Below, in pieces: positions 1-17,598 of a stretch of DNA of 64,000 nt. The notes beneath the pieces were generated by a model. That model was not told the DNA's origin. It did no database searches and saw only the letters and a program-made list of their open reading frames with translations. The position numbers and the translations under genes are program-made. The stretch comes from Streptomyces viridochromogenes (lineage in GTDB: Bacteria; Actinomycetota; Actinomycetes; Streptomycetales; Streptomycetaceae): assembly GCF_001270495.1 (NCBI RefSeq), contig NZ_LGUR01000223.1, positions 1-64,000 on the forward strand, in the 5' to 3' direction. Every line of letters starts with the position of its first letter. The first letter of the stretch is position 1.

Positions 1-30
1 CAGCACATCCGTGAACACGTTCGCCGGCAT

Positions 31-88
31 CCGTCCCTCCCCTACCCTCCCCTCCCCTCCCGTCCCGTCTTCTCCCGTCTTCTCCCCG
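31..88. repeat. pyrimidine-rich low-complexity leader
   Basis: A C/T-rich tract made of short imperfect CCCTCC and CCCGTCTTCT units lies just before the first gene. No promoter or operator could be recognised in the first 99 bases. The reading frame is open from base 1 into the gene at 100, but the composition is not protein-like and a good ribosome site (GAAGGA) immediately precedes the ATG at 100, so this is treated as leader. Confidence 0.5.
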
Positions 89-99
89 AAGGACTTGTC

Positions 100-1059
100 A
101 TGGCAACGGTGCCAACCTCGCTCCGCACCATCGCGGGCAACCTGTGCCTGGGCTCGGCCCCCGACTCCTGGGGCGTCTGGTTCCCCGAGGACGACCAGCA
201 GGTCCCGTACACGCGCTTCCTCGACGAGCTGGCCGCGGCGGGGTACGAGTGGCTGGAGCTCGGCCCGTACGGCTACCTCCCCACCGACCCGCAGCGGCTG
301 GCGGAGGAACTCCGGGCGCGCGGCCTCAAGGTCTCCGGCGGCACCGCCTTCGGCGCGCTGCACCGGCCCGGCGCATGGGACGGGATGCTCGCGCACGTCC
401 GGCAGGTGGCGGAGCTGACCGCCGCCGCGGGCGCCCAGCACCTGGTCCTCATCCCGCCCATGTACCGGGACGAGAAGACCGGCGCGTTCACCGAGTCGCC
501 GGAGCTGACCGCCGAGCAGTGGGCCGGCTTCGGCAAGGCCGCCGACCGGCTCGGCAAGCTGCTGCTCGACGAGTACGACATACGGCTCGTGATCCATCCG
601 CACGCCGACAGCCACGTACAGACCCAGCCGGAGATCGAGCGGCTGCTCAACGAGTCCGACTCCCGCTGGACGAACCTCTGCCTGGACACCGGGCACGTCG
701 CCTACGGCGGCGGCGACAACGTCGACCTGATCCGGCGCTTCGGCGAGCGTGTCGGGTACGTCCACATCAAGCAGATGGACCCCGGGATCCTCGGCCAGGT
801 CGCCGCGGAGAACCTGTCGTTCGGCGAGGCCGTCAAGCGAGGCGTGTGCGTGTCACCGCCCGCCGGCGTGCCGAATCCGGCCGACGTGGTGGCCGAACTC
901 GCGCAGCTGGACGCCGAGTTGTTCGTGATCGTCGAGCAGGACCTGTACCCCTGCGCACCCGACGTACCGCTCCCGATCGCCGTGAGTACCCGTGAGCACC
1001 TGGCGGGCTGCGGCCTGTCGGGTACCCGGCGCCCGGCGCCCACGACTCTCGACCGGTGA
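100..1059 (+). CDS. IolE-like TIM-barrel sugar isomerase/inosose dehydratase family protein
   Basis: A 319-residue cytoplasmic TIM-barrel enzyme of the AP endonuclease 2/sugar phosphate isomerase superfamily. It probably acts on a cyclitol or keto-sugar. Metal-site segments typical of IolE-type proteins are visible: HPHAD near residue 168, LDTGH near 199, and the C-terminal EQDLYP near 285. The ATG at 100 is chosen because GAAGGA lies 6 bases upstream. It is the first gene of a tight four-gene plus-strand set with a sugar porter, a Gfo/Idh/MocA dehydrogenase and a second isomerase. That set suggests myo-inositol or related cyclitol catabolism. The family is clear, but the exact substrate cannot be told from sequence; inosose dehydratase or a hydroxypyruvate-isomerase-like role are both possible. 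Confidence 0.8.
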   Translation: MATVPTSLRTIAGNLCLGSAPDSWGVWFPEDDQQVPYTRFLDELAAAGYEWLELGPYGYLPTDPQRLAEELRARGLKVSGGTAFGALHRPGAWDGMLAHVRQVAELTAAAGAQHLVLIPPMYRDEKTGAFTESPELTAEQWAGFGKAADRLGKLLLDEYDIRLVIHPHADSHVQTQPEIERLLNESDSRWTNLCLDTGHVAYGGGDNVDLIRRFGERVGYVHIKQMDPGILGQVAAENLSFGEAVKRGVCVSPPAGVPNPADVVAELAQLDAELFVIVEQDLYPCAPDVPLPIAVSTREHLAGCGLSGTRRPAPTTLDR

Positions 1060-1070
1060 GGAGAGCGCCC

Positions 1071-2498
1071 ATGGACGTCAGGGACGACGACGCGACGCAG
1101 ACCCCCGCCCCTCTCACGGACGACGCTCCGCCCGCGGTGTCCCGCAGGCTGCGGCTCATCACCGTCATCGCCACCTTCGGCGGACTGCTCTTCGGCTACG
1201 ACACCGGTGTCATCAACGGCGCCCTGCCGTACATGACCGAAGACCTCGGCCTGACCGCGGTCACCGAGGGCATGGTCACCAGCTCGCTGCTCCTCGGTGC
1301 CGCGCTCGGCGCGGTGGCCGGCGGCCGGCTGTCGGACGCGCGCGGACGGCGCCGTACGATCCTCACCCTCGCGGTGCTGTTCTTCGTCGGCGCGCTCGGC
1401 TGCACGCTGGCACCCACGACCGCCGTCATGGTCGTCGCCCGGTTCGTACTCGGCCTCGCTGTGGGCGGTGCCTCGGTGACGGTGCCGGTCTACCTCGCGG
1501 AGGTCTCCCCCGCCGAGCGGCGCGGCGCGCTGGTCACCCGTAACGAACTCATGATCGTCAGCGGCCAGTTGCTGGCGTTCACCTCCAACGCGATCATCGC
1601 GCGGGTGGGCGGGGAGTCCGGCGGGGTGTGGCGCTGGATGCTGGTGATCGCCACCCTCCCGGCCGTCGTGCTCTGGTTCGGCATGCTCGTCATGCCGGAG
1701 AGCCCGCGCTGGCTCGCCTCCCGGACCCGCTTCGGCGAGGCCCTGGAGGTTCTCAAGCAGGTCAGGTCCCGGCAACGGGCCGAGGCGGAACTCGCGGAGG
1801 TGTCCGCGCTCGCCGTCAAGGAGGAGCAGGAGAAGCTCGGCGGCTGGCAGGACATGAAGGCCACGCCGTGGATCCGCAAGCTGATGTTCGTCGGCTTCGG
1901 CATCGCGATCGTGCAGCAGATCACCGGCGTCAACACGATCATGTACTACGGCACCCAGATCCTCACCGACGCCGGATTCGCCGCCGACAGCGCGCTGACC
2001 GCCAACATCGCCAACGGCGTGATCTCGGTGCTGGCCACCTTCGTCGGCATCTGGCTGCTCGGCCGGGTCAACCGCCGGCCCATGCTGATGGCCGGTCAGA
2101 TGGGTACCACCGCCGCCCTGTTGCTGATCGGCGTCTGCTCCCTCGCGCTGCCCTCCGGCGACGGCCGCGCCTATGCCGTGCTCGCCATGACCGTCACCTT
2201 CCTCGCCTTCCAGCAGGGCGCGATCTCACCGGTGACCTGGCTGATGCTGTCGGAGATCTTCCCGATGCGGATGCGCGGCTTCGGTATGGGTGTCGCGGCC
2301 GTGGTGCTGTGGCTGACCAACTTCGTGATCGGGCTGGTCTTCCCGTCGCTGGTCTCCGGCATCGGGATCTCCAACACCTTCTTCCTGTTCGTGGTGGCGG
2401 GTCTCTTCTCGCTCACCTTCGTCAAGCTCTACGTCCCCGAGACGAAGGGCCGCTCGCTCGAAACCCTCGAAGCCGAACTCCGGGCGCGCTACTCCTAG
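1071..2498 (+). CDS. MFS sugar porter (inositol/hexose-type proton symporter)
   Basis: A 475-residue inner-membrane transporter of the major facilitator sugar-porter family, about 12 membrane spans. Signature motifs are present: GRLSDARGRRRT between spans 2 and 3, PESPRWL before the central loop, QQITGVNTIMYY in the span 7 region, and the C-terminal PETKGRSLE. The ATG at 1071 follows a GAGGAG ribosome site, which also contains the upstream stop region, so the two genes are 11 bases apart and likely translationally linked. An in-frame GTG at 1056 overlaps the previous stop but lacks a ribosome site. It is expected to import the cyclitol or sugar used by the adjacent enzymes. The substrate is inferred from context. 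Confidence 0.88.
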   Translation: MDVRDDDATQTPAPLTDDAPPAVSRRLRLITVIATFGGLLFGYDTGVINGALPYMTEDLGLTAVTEGMVTSSLLLGAALGAVAGGRLSDARGRRRTILTLAVLFFVGALGCTLAPTTAVMVVARFVLGLAVGGASVTVPVYLAEVSPAERRGALVTRNELMIVSGQLLAFTSNAIIARVGGESGGVWRWMLVIATLPAVVLWFGMLVMPESPRWLASRTRFGEALEVLKQVRSRQRAEAELAEVSALAVKEEQEKLGGWQDMKATPWIRKLMFVGFGIAIVQQITGVNTIMYYGTQILTDAGFAADSALTANIANGVISVLATFVGIWLLGRVNRRPMLMAGQMGTTAALLLIGVCSLALPSGDGRAYAVLAMTVTFLAFQQGAISPVTWLMLSEIFPMRMRGFGMGVAAVVLWLTNFVIGLVFPSLVSGIGISNTFFLFVVAGLFSLTFVKLYVPETKGRSLETLEAELRARYS

Positions 2499-2513
2499 TT
2501 AGGACAGAGAACC

Positions 2514-3530
2514 ATGACTGTACGTGTAGGCGTCATCGGCGCCGGCTGGATCGGCAAGGAGCACATCCGGCGCCTGACCGACACCGTCACCGGCGCCCGT
2601 GTCACCGCGGTCACCGACATCGACGCCGTACGCGCCGAGGAGGCGGCGGCACCGGTCGGCGCCCGAGTGCTGCCCGACGGCGCAGCCGTGGTCGCGGCCG
2701 AGGACGTGGACGCCGTCCTCGTGACGTCCTGGGGCCCGACCCACGCCGAGCACGTGCTGAACGCGATCGCCGCCGGAAAGCCGGTGTTCTGCGAGAAGCC
2801 CCTGGCCACCAACGCCGAGGACTGCCTCAGGATCGTCGAGGCCGAGACCGCCCACGGCCGCCGCCTGGTCCAGGTCGGCTTCATGCGCCGCTACGACACC
2901 GGTTACCGGCAGATGAAGCAGGTCGTCGACTCCGGCCGGATCGGCGAGCCCCTGATCGTGCACTGCGCCCACCGCAACCCGACCGTCCCGGAGTCCTACA
3001 CCTCCGGCATGGCCGCCCTGGACACGGCCGTGCACGAGGTGGATGTGCTGCGCTGGCTACTGGACGACGAGATCGTCTCCACGCAGGTGGTCACCCCGCG
3101 TGCCACGAGCAAGCGGTTCGCGCACCTCAAGGACCCGCAGATCATGCTCTTCGAGACCGCCAAGGGCGTCCGCATCGACCTGGAGGTCTTCGTCAACTGC
3201 CAGTACGGCTACGACATCCAGTGCGAGGCGGTGGGTGAGGACGGCCTCGTCCGGCTCCCCGACCCCGCCGCGGTCGGCGTGCGCACCGCCGCTCAGCACA
3301 GCACCGAGGTGCTCACGGACTGGGTGGGCCGCTTCTCCGCGGCCTTCGACACCGAGTTCCGCGAGTGGATCGCGGGCATCGCCGCGGGCGACGAGCCCAC
3401 CGGGCCCTCCGCCTGGGACGGCTACGCCGCCACCGTCATCACCGCCGCGACCGTCGAGGCCCTGGAGTCGGGCCGCGTCGTCGCCACCGACCTCAAGCCC
3501 CGTCCCGCCTTCTACGGAGGTGCCGCGTGA
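2514..3530 (+). CDS. Gfo/Idh/MocA family NAD-dependent dehydrogenase (inositol 2-dehydrogenase-like)
   Basis: A 338-residue oxidoreductase. The N-terminal Rossmann fold starts at residue 3 with [12 protein letters not shown] as the dinucleotide motif. The family EKP motif ([11 protein letters not shown]) lies near residue 90-100 and the C-terminal alpha/beta domain carries the HEVD-type segment near 171-176. Members of this family oxidise inositols or sugars with NAD(P). The ATG is preceded by AGGACAG. The stop overlaps the GTG start of the next gene (GTGA), so the two are translationally coupled. With the IolE-like isomerases and porter it fits an inositol or related cyclitol dehydrogenase (IolG-like). 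The precise stereoisomer used cannot be assigned. Confidence 0.85.
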   Translation: MTVRVGVIGAGWIGKEHIRRLTDTVTGARVTAVTDIDAVRAEEAAAPVGARVLPDGAAVVAAEDVDAVLVTSWGPTHAEHVLNAIAAGKPVFCEKPLATNAEDCLRIVEAETAHGRRLVQVGFMRRYDTGYRQMKQVVDSGRIGEPLIVHCAHRNPTVPESYTSGMAALDTAVHEVDVLRWLLDDEIVSTQVVTPRATSKRFAHLKDPQIMLFETAKGVRIDLEVFVNCQYGYDIQCEAVGEDGLVRLPDPAAVGVRTAAQHSTEVLTDWVGRFSAAFDTEFREWIAGIAAGDEPTGPSAWDGYAATVITAATVEALESGRVVATDLKPRPAFYGGAA

Positions 3531-4393
3531 AAATCGCCCTCGACCCGTACATGCTCCGCACGCTTCCCATCGACGAGATGGTGCGCACGGTCGCCGAACT
3601 CGGCTACGAACACATCGAGTTGTCGCCCCGCGACGACTTCATGCCGTTCTTCCTGCATCCGCGCGCCGACGACGAGCGGATCGCCGGGCTGAAGAACTCC
3701 CTGCGCACCCACGGCGTCCAGCTGTCCTCCGTGCTGCCGCTGTACAAGTGGTCCTCGCCCGACGAGACCGAGCGACAGGCCGCCGTCCGCTACTGGAAGC
3801 GGATGATCGAGATCACCGCCGAGCTCGAATGTCCGCTGATGAACTCGGAGTTCAACGGCCGCCCGGAGCGCGCCGCCGAGAGCGAGGCGGCCTTCTGGCG
3901 CTCGCTGGAGGAACTGCTCCCGGTGTTCGAGCGCGAAGGCATCGCTCTGAACCTGGAGGCGCACCCGGACGACTTCTGCGAGGAGAACATCCCCGCGGTC
4001 GACCTGGTCCGCGCGATCAACAAGCCCTGGGTGAACTACCTCTACTGCGCCCCGCACTCCTTCCACCTCTCGGGCGCGGACCCGACGGCGGACATCGCGG
4101 CGATGATGCGCTACGCCGGCGACAAGCTCCAGCATGTGCACATCGCGGACTCCTTCAACCACAAGGGCTCGTCCGGCCTGCGCTACATCCTCAACCCGCC
4201 CGGCACCCCGGCCCGGATCCACCAGCACCTGGACATCGGGCAGGGCGAGGTCGACTGGGACGCGTTCTTCGGCACACTGCGCGAGCTGAACTTCGACGGC
4301 GTGGCCACGGCCTGCGTCTTCGCCTGGGAAGAGCGGGCCGTGGAGTCCTCGGCGTTCATGCTGGACCGCATCCGCAAGGAGCTTGCCGCGTAA
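3527..4393 (+). CDS. sugar phosphate isomerase/epimerase (TIM barrel)
   Basis: A 288-residue TIM-barrel isomerase/epimerase. It starts at a GTG that overlaps the stop of the dehydrogenase by 4 bases; GGAGG lies 7 bases upstream, within the end of the previous gene. Metal-binding elements typical of the family are seen: LEAHPDDF near residue 143-150, HSFH near 177-180, HIADSF near 203-208. It is the last gene of the operon and converges on the P450 gene at 4437, with only 43 bases between the stops and no clear terminator hairpin. Its role is presumably epimerisation or isomerisation of an oxidised cyclitol or sugar intermediate. This second isomerase is a paralogue in fold, not a duplicate, of the first gene. 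Confidence 0.8.
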   Translation: MKIALDPYMLRTLPIDEMVRTVAELGYEHIELSPRDDFMPFFLHPRADDERIAGLKNSLRTHGVQLSSVLPLYKWSSPDETERQAAVRYWKRMIEITAELECPLMNSEFNGRPERAAESEAAFWRSLEELLPVFEREGIALNLEAHPDDFCEENIPAVDLVRAINKPWVNYLYCAPHSFHLSGADPTADIAAMMRYAGDKLQHVHIADSFNHKGSSGLRYILNPPGTPARIHQHLDIGQGEVDWDAFFGTLRELNFDGVATACVFAWEERAVESSAFMLDRIRKELAA

Positions 4394-4436
4394 GCGGTAC
4401 AGGAGTCAGCGGTGCAGAAGTCGGCGGCGCAGGGGT

Positions 4437-5663
4437 TCAGGCCGCCTTGAGCGCGAGCGGCAAGGCGCTGAGGCCGCTGAGGAAGTTGGAGTAGACGGGC
4501 TTCGCGGGGCCGGTCTGCTCCAGCTCCGCCACCAGATCGCGCAGGCCGGTCAGTACGGCGCCGATCTCCGCCCGTGCCAGATAGGCGCCGAGGCAGAAGT
4601 GGGGGCCGTAGGCGAAGGTCACGTGCTTGTTGGGCGTGCGGTCCAGGCGCAGTTCGCCGGGGGTGTCGAAAATCCGCTCGTCGCGGTTGGCGGAGGCGTT
4701 CCAGACGGTCACGATCTCTCCCGCCCGCACCGCATGCCCGCCGACCTCGGCGTCGGTCGTGGCGGTGCGTCCGGAGTGCAGGGCGGGGGTGGTCCAGCGC
4801 AGGATCTCCTCGACGGCGGTGTCGATGCCGGCGTCGCCCCGTTTGAGGGCCTGCCACTGGTCGGGGTGGTCCAGCAGGGCGAGGGCGGCGCCGACCATGG
4901 ACAGGCGGGCCGTCTCGTCTCCGCCGAGGATCAGGCTGTAGCAGTTGAGCATGATCTCGTCGTCGTCCAGCGGCAGCCCGTTCACCTCGCTGCCCGCGAG
5001 CAGCGCGATGACGTCCGCGTGGCCGCTGTCGCGCCGGTCGCGGGCGAGGTTGGCGAAGTAGAGCAGGATCTCGTTCTTGGCGATCCAGGCGTCCGCCGCC
5101 GTACTGTCCGCCTCGTGCGAGCCCAACGCGGAGGACGTCAGGCTCAGCACGTAGGCCCGGTCCCGGTCGGGCACGCCTAGCAGGTCGCAGATCGCGCCGA
5201 GGGGTATGCCCGCCGCCACGTCGGCGGCGAAGTCGCAGGTGCCCCTCTCCAGCGCGTCCTCCAGCAGCCGTGTCACGGTGCGCCGCACGCTCTCCACGAT
5301 CGGCTCCAGGGCCCGTGGCGAGAACGCGGACATCAGGAGGCGGCGCAGCCCCGTGTGCTTCGCCCCGTCGGTGATGGCGAGCATGCGCCCGGCCGCGGTG
5401 TCGCCGCCGGCGAGCAGGGTCTCCAGGACGTTGCCGCCCTCGGAGGTGAAGCGTGTGCTGTCCCGGTACACGGAGGTGACGTCGGCATGCCGGGACACCA
5501 CCCAGAAGCCCGGGGCGGTGTCGGTCGCCGGGTTCCAGTGGACCGGCCGATGCTCCCTCAAGTGGCGCCACACGGCGGACAGGTCACTCTCGGCGTGCAG
5601 CCGCGGATCGGCCAGATTCAGCGTGTCGAGCTCTTCCGGCGCGATCGTCCGCCGTGTGGTCAT
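4437..5663 (-). CDS. cytochrome P450 of the NRPS cluster (possible aminoacyl-carrier hydroxylase)
   Basis: A 408-residue soluble bacterial P450. The I-helix has GGDETAR, the K-helix EEILR (ExxR), and the heme loop FAYGPHFCLG carries the thiolate cysteine. The ATG at 5663 follows GGAGG, while a longer frame upstream would run into mbtH. It is the last gene of the NRPS operon, 28 bases after mbtH. The GGxETxR I-helix and linkage to an NRPS resemble P450s that beta-hydroxylate amino acids tethered to a carrier protein (NovI/NikQ/P450sky type). Hydroxylation of a module-bound residue is therefore an attractive but unproven role. Tailoring of the released peptide is the alternative. Confidence 0.88.
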   Translation of the reverse strand: MTTRRTIAPEELDTLNLADPRLHAESDLSAVWRHLREHRPVHWNPATDTAPGFWVVSRHADVTSVYRDSTRFTSEGGNVLETLLAGGDTAAGRMLAITDGAKHTGLRRLLMSAFSPRALEPIVESVRRTVTRLLEDALERGTCDFAADVAAGIPLGAICDLLGVPDRDRAYVLSLTSSALGSHEADSTAADAWIAKNEILLYFANLARDRRDSGHADVIALLAGSEVNGLPLDDDEIMLNCYSLILGGDETARLSMVGAALALLDHPDQWQALKRGDAGIDTAVEEILRWTTPALHSGRTATTDAEVGGHAVRAGEIVTVWNASANRDERIFDTPGELRLDRTPNKHVTFAYGPHFCLGAYLARAEIGAVLTGLRDLVAELEQTGPAKPVYSNFLSGLSALPLALKAA

Positions 5664-5691
5664 CCCGTTTTCCTCCCGTTTCCGCTGTTCC

Positions 5692-5904
5692 CTATGCGCC
5701 CATGGCCCGGATGAGGCTCTTGGGACGCATGTCGGTCCAGTGCTCCTCAACGTAGTCCAGGCAGGACTGCCGGCTCGCGGCACCGTGCACGACGGTCCAG
5801 CCGGCCGGTACGTCGGCGAAGGCGGGCCACAGGGAGTGCTGGCCCTCGTCGTTGACGAGGACGTAGTGCTCAAGCGTGTCGTCGTCGAAGGGGTTGGTGC
5901 TCAT
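5692..5904 (-). CDS. mbtH: MbtH-like NRPS accessory protein
   Basis: A 70-residue MbtH family protein, the usual length. Family hallmarks are visible: NPFDD at the start, [16 protein letters not shown] with the conserved SLWP, VPAGW, and the C-terminal [11 protein letters not shown]. These proteins bind adenylation domains and are often needed for their folding and activity. The start codon overlaps the stop of the upstream NRPS (ATGA), so it is translationally coupled to the terminal synthetase. It probably serves one or more of the five adenylation domains of this operon. Assignment is secure. Confidence 0.97.
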   Translation of the reverse strand: MSTNPFDDDTLEHYVLVNDEGQHSLWPAFADVPAGWTVVHGAASRQSCLDYVEEHWTDMRPKSLIRAMGA

Positions 5905-8900
5905 GCGGGGTTCCTCCTGTGGGTGGGGTCGGGTGCGGCGGTGCGCAGTTGTCGGGCGAGCCGGGGGCCGATCAGGTCCAGCGGTCCCGGGCGGGTCATC
6001 TCACCATGGGTGCAGGGGATGTCGTGAGAGTGGACGCGCCCTCGCACGTACGGCTGCCAGGCCGTGTGCCGGTCCGGGTGCGCGTCGGGATCCCGGGCGG
6101 CGGAGAAGAGCAGCAGGTCGCCGTCGTACGGCAGGGGGTCGAACTCCTCCAGCAGGCGCCGGTTGTTCGCCGTCACCTCGACCAGGGCCGCGAGTTCGGC
6201 ATCGTCGAGGCTGCCGGGGAGGTCGGGTACGCGGCGCACGAGCTCGGCGAACCGACGGTCCGTCAGTTCGTCGTCCTGCGCGGGGACTTCTCGTCCGAGG
6301 ATGGCGAGGAGACCTCGGAGCACCGCGGGCCGGTCGGTGGGGCGCGGGCCCTGACTCGTCCACGCGCCGGGGAAGGAGTCGAGCAGGGCCAGCAGCGCGA
6401 CCCGCTCCCCCGCCGCCTGCAGCGTCGTGGCGACGGCGTGGGCGACGAGGCCGCCCATGGAGTAGCCGAGCAGGTGGTACGGGCCCGCGGGCTGGATCTC
6501 GCGGATCCGCGCCGTGTGTGCGGCGACCGTCTCGGCGAGGCTCTCCGACCGCTTCTCCCCCGGCACCAGACCACGGGACTGAAGTCCGTACAGCGGGCGG
6601 TCGGTGTCGAGATGCCGGGTCAGCCCGGCGAAGCCCCAGGCCAGGCCGGAGGCCGGCGGGAGGCAGAAGAGCGGCTCGCGGTCGCCGCGGGTGCGCAGGG
6701 GCAGCAGAGGGCCGAGAGCGGCCGTTCCGCCGCCGGTGCCCGTCTCCCGGTCCGGGCCGCCGGTCGTCCGGCGGGCCAGCGCGGCCACGGTCGGTGTCTC
6801 GAACACGGCCGGCACGGGGAGTTCGACGGCGAGCTCGGTCCGGATCCGGGTGGTCAGCCTGGGGACCAGGAGGGAGTGTCCGCCGAGGTCGAAGAAGCTG
6901 TCGTGGACGCCGACCCGGGCCGGGTCGAGGCCGAGGACGTCGGCGACGAGCGCGCGCAGCTTCTCCTCGCGCTCGGTGCGCGGGGCGCTGCGGGCGGGGG
7001 CCGGGGTGCCGGGGGCGGGCAGGGCGGTGCGGTCCAGTTTGCCGCTGGCGGTGAGCGGCAGTGCGTCGAGGACGACGATCGCCGAGGGGACCATGTGGGC
7101 GGGCAGGTGCCGGGCCAGGTGCGCCTTCAGTACGTCCGTCTCGGCGGCCCCTCGCGCGGCCGGTACGGCGTACGCGATCAGTTGCTTCTCGCCGCGCGCG
7201 TCCTCGTGCACGGTCGCCGCCGCCTTGGTCACGGACGGATGGGCGGCCAACTCCGCTTCGATCTCGCCGAGTTCGACGCGGAAGCCGCGGACCTTCACCT
7301 GGTGGTCGGCCCGGCCCAGGAAACGCAGCTGTCCGTCGGGGTCGCGCACCGCCAGATCGCCCGTGCGGTACATGCGCTCCCCCGGCCCGCCGTACGGGTC
7401 GGCCACGAAGCGCTGCCCGGTCAGGCCGGGTCGGCCGAGGTAGCCGCGGGCGGGTCCGCCGCCCGCGATGTACAGCTCCCCCGTCATTCCGTCGGGCACC
7501 GGCTGAAGGGCCTGGTCAAGGAGGCGGAGGCGGTTGCGGGCGAGCGGGCCGCCCAGGGGCGGCGAACCGTTCTTGGGGTGGGGGTCGAGGTCGGACTGCC
7601 AGGCGGTCGCGTAGATGGTGGCTTCGGTGGGTCCGTAGAAGTTGACGATCCGGGCCTCGGGGAAGGCTCTTTGAAGGTCGGCGAGGAGTCGTTCGGGGAT
7701 GGGCTCGCCGCCGAGCGCGACGACTCGGGGAGAGATGGCGGGCCGGTCGGCGACGACCGTGGCCATGACCGAGGGCACCCCGCTGACGAGGGTCGCGTCC
7801 CGGCCGCCCGACGTGGTGAGCGCCAGCAGGTTCTCGACGATCTCGATACGGCCCCCGCACAGCAGCGGGGAGAAGATCTCGAACACGGACACGTCGAAGT
7901 TGAGCGAGGTGGAGAGCAGCACCCTGGACAGCCGCTCGGGTCCGAACGCGTCGTGCGTCCACTCGACGAACTCGACGATGCCGCCGTGGGTCTCCGCGAC
8001 GCCTTTGGGGCGACCGGTGGAGCCGGAGGTGTAGATGACGCAGGCCAGGGCGTCGGGGGACAACGCCGGTGAGGCGGAAGGCATTTGATGGTGCGTTGCG
8101 TCGCCCGTGAAGACGGGCGTTTCCCCGGGCAGTACCCCGGCTGTCTCCTCCGTGGCGAGGACGACCACCGGCCGGGCGTCCCCGACGATGTACGCGAGGC
8201 GCTCGCGCGGATAGGCGGGGTCGAGCGGGAGATAGGCGGCTCCGGACTTCAGGACGCCGAGGACGGCGACGACCAGGTCCGCCGTGCGGGGCAGCGCGAT
8301 ACCGACGACCCGCTCGGGCCCGGCGCCCAGGGCCGCCAACCGCCGGGCCAACCGTGCCGCCCGGTCGTCGAGTTCGCGGTACGTCAGCCGGACCTCGCCG
8401 TCCAGCACGGCCTCCGCGTCCGGCGTGGCCGCGACCTGGGCCGCCCACAGGTCGGTGAGGGTGCGGGTCGCCGGGGCGGGGGACGGGCCGGGGTGCTCCT
8501 CGTGCCGCGCGAGTGCGACGCGACCGAGCGGGAGGTCGGGGTCGGCCGCCATGGCCTCCAGGAGGCGTACGAGACGGTCGAGGGTGGCGTGGGCCCAGTC
8601 GGCGTCGAAGAGGTCGGGGCGGTAGGCGAGTCGGAAGCGCGGGCGGGGCCCCGGCACCGCCACCAGGGTCACGGGGTAGTGGGTCGCGTCGCGTCCGCCC
8701 GTGCCCACGACCCGCATACGGCCGGCGTCGTCCGACTGCTGCCGGTCCATCGGGTAGTTCTCGAACACGACGAGTGTGTCGAAGAGTTCGGACGTGCCGG
8801 CCGCGCGCTGGATGTCGGCGAGGCCGAGGTGGTGGTGGTCGAGCAGGCGGACGTATCCCTCCTGGACCCGGCGCAGCAGTCCGGCCAGGGGTTCGTCGGG

Positions 8901-9830
8901 GCGGAGGCGTATCCGCGTGGGAATGGTGTTGATGAACAGGCCGACCATCGACTCGACGCCCGGCAGTTCGGCGGGGCGCCCGGAGACGGTGGCGCCGAAC
9001 ACGATGTCGTCGCGGCCTGTCATCCGGCTGAGCAGGATCGCCCAGGCACTCTGGACCAGGGTGTTCACGGTGACGCCGAGGCGGGCGGCCAGCGCGGAGA
9101 GGGCCGTGCCGGTCTCCTGGGAGAGCTCGGTGCGGGCCTGTGCCAGGTCGCCGGAACCCCGGCCGTCCGGGGCGTGCGGGGCGAGGCGGGTGGGTTCCGT
9201 GACTCCGGCCAGCGCCTCCCGCCAGGCGGTCTCGGCGGCCGTACGGTCCCGGGCGGCCAGCCAGTCCAGGAAGGTGCGGTAGGGCGGGGCGGGCGGCAGC
9301 GCGGTGGGGTCGCCGTCGGCCTCGTACAGGGCGAGGAGTTCGCGCAGCAGGACGGAGACCGACCAGCCGTCGAGCAGGATGTGGTGGTGGGTGAGGAGCA
9401 GGCGGTGCCGTCGCTCGCCGGTGCGGGCCAGGGTGCAGCGGATCAGCGGGGGCGTGGCCGGGTCGAAGCCGCGGGCCAGGTCCTCGTCCAGCAGGTGGGC
9501 CCACTCCTGCTCGGTGTCGATGCCGGGGCCGGTCAGTTCGGCCTCGGTCCATGGCAGGGTCGCCCGGCGCGGCACGACCTGGACCGGCTGGCCTGCGCGG
9601 CGGCGCCGGAAGGCCGCCCGGAGCGTGGGGTGTCGGTCCAGCAGGGCCTGGGCGGCTGTGCGGAGCCGGTCGGGGTCCACGGTGCCGTCGAGTTCGAAGA
9701 CCAACTGGACCAGGTAGACGTCCCGGGCGTCTCGGGCGTTCCGCTCGTGCTCGTACAGGGCGTGGAAGAGCAGACCTTCCTGGAGGGGGGTCAGGGGGAG
9801 GACGTCGATCTGCGCGGGCTGGGTGGTCAT
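5901..9830 (-). CDS. NRPS, terminal module C-A-T-TE
   Basis: A 1309-residue single-module synthetase that adds the last residue and releases the peptide. Order: condensation domain (residues about 8-440, HHILLDG near 148); adenylation (about 450-950, YTSGSTG near 599); carrier (GGHS serine near 986); thioesterase (GYSMGG serine near 1123). The opening [17 protein letters not shown] is typical of DCL condensation domains, which accept a D-residue donor and match the epimerase ending the previous protein. By-eye specificity positions read D-V-F-S-A-G-F-I-Y-K, which matches no code I can name. The thioesterase may cyclise or hydrolyse. It starts 25 bases after the second NRPS and is coupled to mbtH. 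Confidence 0.95.
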   Translation of the reverse strand: MTTQPAQIDVLPLTPLQEGLLFHALYEHERNARDARDVYLVQLVFELDGTVDPDRLRTAAQALLDRHPTLRAAFRRRRAGQPVQVVPRRATLPWTEAELTGPGIDTEQEWAHLLDEDLARGFDPATPPLIRCTLARTGERRHRLLLTHHHILLDGWSVSVLLRELLALYEADGDPTALPPAPPYRTFLDWLAARDRTAAETAWREALAGVTEPTRLAPHAPDGRGSGDLAQARTELSQETGTALSALAARLGVTVNTLVQSAWAILLSRMTGRDDIVFGATVSGRPAELPGVESMVGLFINTIPTRIRLRPDEPLAGLLRRVQEGYVRLLDHHHLGLADIQRAAGTSELFDTLVVFENYPMDRQQSDDAGRMRVVGTGGRDATHYPVTLVAVPGPRPRFRLAYRPDLFDADWAHATLDRLVRLLEAMAADPDLPLGRVALARHEEHPGPSPAPATRTLTDLWAAQVAATPDAEAVLDGEVRLTYRELDDRAARLARRLAALGAGPERVVGIALPRTADLVVAVLGVLKSGAAYLPLDPAYPRERLAYIVGDARPVVVLATEETAGVLPGETPVFTGDATHHQMPSASPALSPDALACVIYTSGSTGRPKGVAETHGGIVEFVEWTHDAFGPERLSRVLLSTSLNFDVSVFEIFSPLLCGGRIEIVENLLALTTSGGRDATLVSGVPSVMATVVADRPAISPRVVALGGEPIPERLLADLQRAFPEARIVNFYGPTEATIYATAWQSDLDPHPKNGSPPLGGPLARNRLRLLDQALQPVPDGMTGELYIAGGGPARGYLGRPGLTGQRFVADPYGGPGERMYRTGDLAVRDPDGQLRFLGRADHQVKVRGFRVELGEIEAELAAHPSVTKAAATVHEDARGEKQLIAYAVPAARGAAETDVLKAHLARHLPAHMVPSAIVVLDALPLTASGKLDRTALPAPGTPAPARSAPRTEREEKLRALVADVLGLDPARVGVHDSFFDLGGHSLLVPRLTTRIRTELAVELPVPAVFETPTVAALARRTTGGPDRETGTGGGTAALGPLLPLRTRGDREPLFCLPPASGLAWGFAGLTRHLDTDRPLYGLQSRGLVPGEKRSESLAETVAAHTARIREIQPAGPYHLLGYSMGGLVAHAVATTLQAAGERVALLALLDSFPGAWTSQGPRPTDRPAVLRGLLAILGREVPAQDDELTDRRFAELVRRVPDLPGSLDDAELAALVEVTANNRRLLEEFDPLPYDGDLLLFSAARDPDAHPDRHTAWQPYVRGRVHSHDIPCTHGEMTRPGPLDLIGPRLARQLRTAAPDPTHRRNPA

Positions 9831-9855
9831 GTGCTGTGCTGTCCTTCTGGTCGGG

Positions 9856-17592
<7,737 letters not shown>

Positions 17593-17598
17593 CGTGGG

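Noticed and set aside
702-1775. Minus-strand open frame across the isomerase and sugar porter genes
   Set aside because: Spans two recognised plus-strand genes and has no protein-like motifs.
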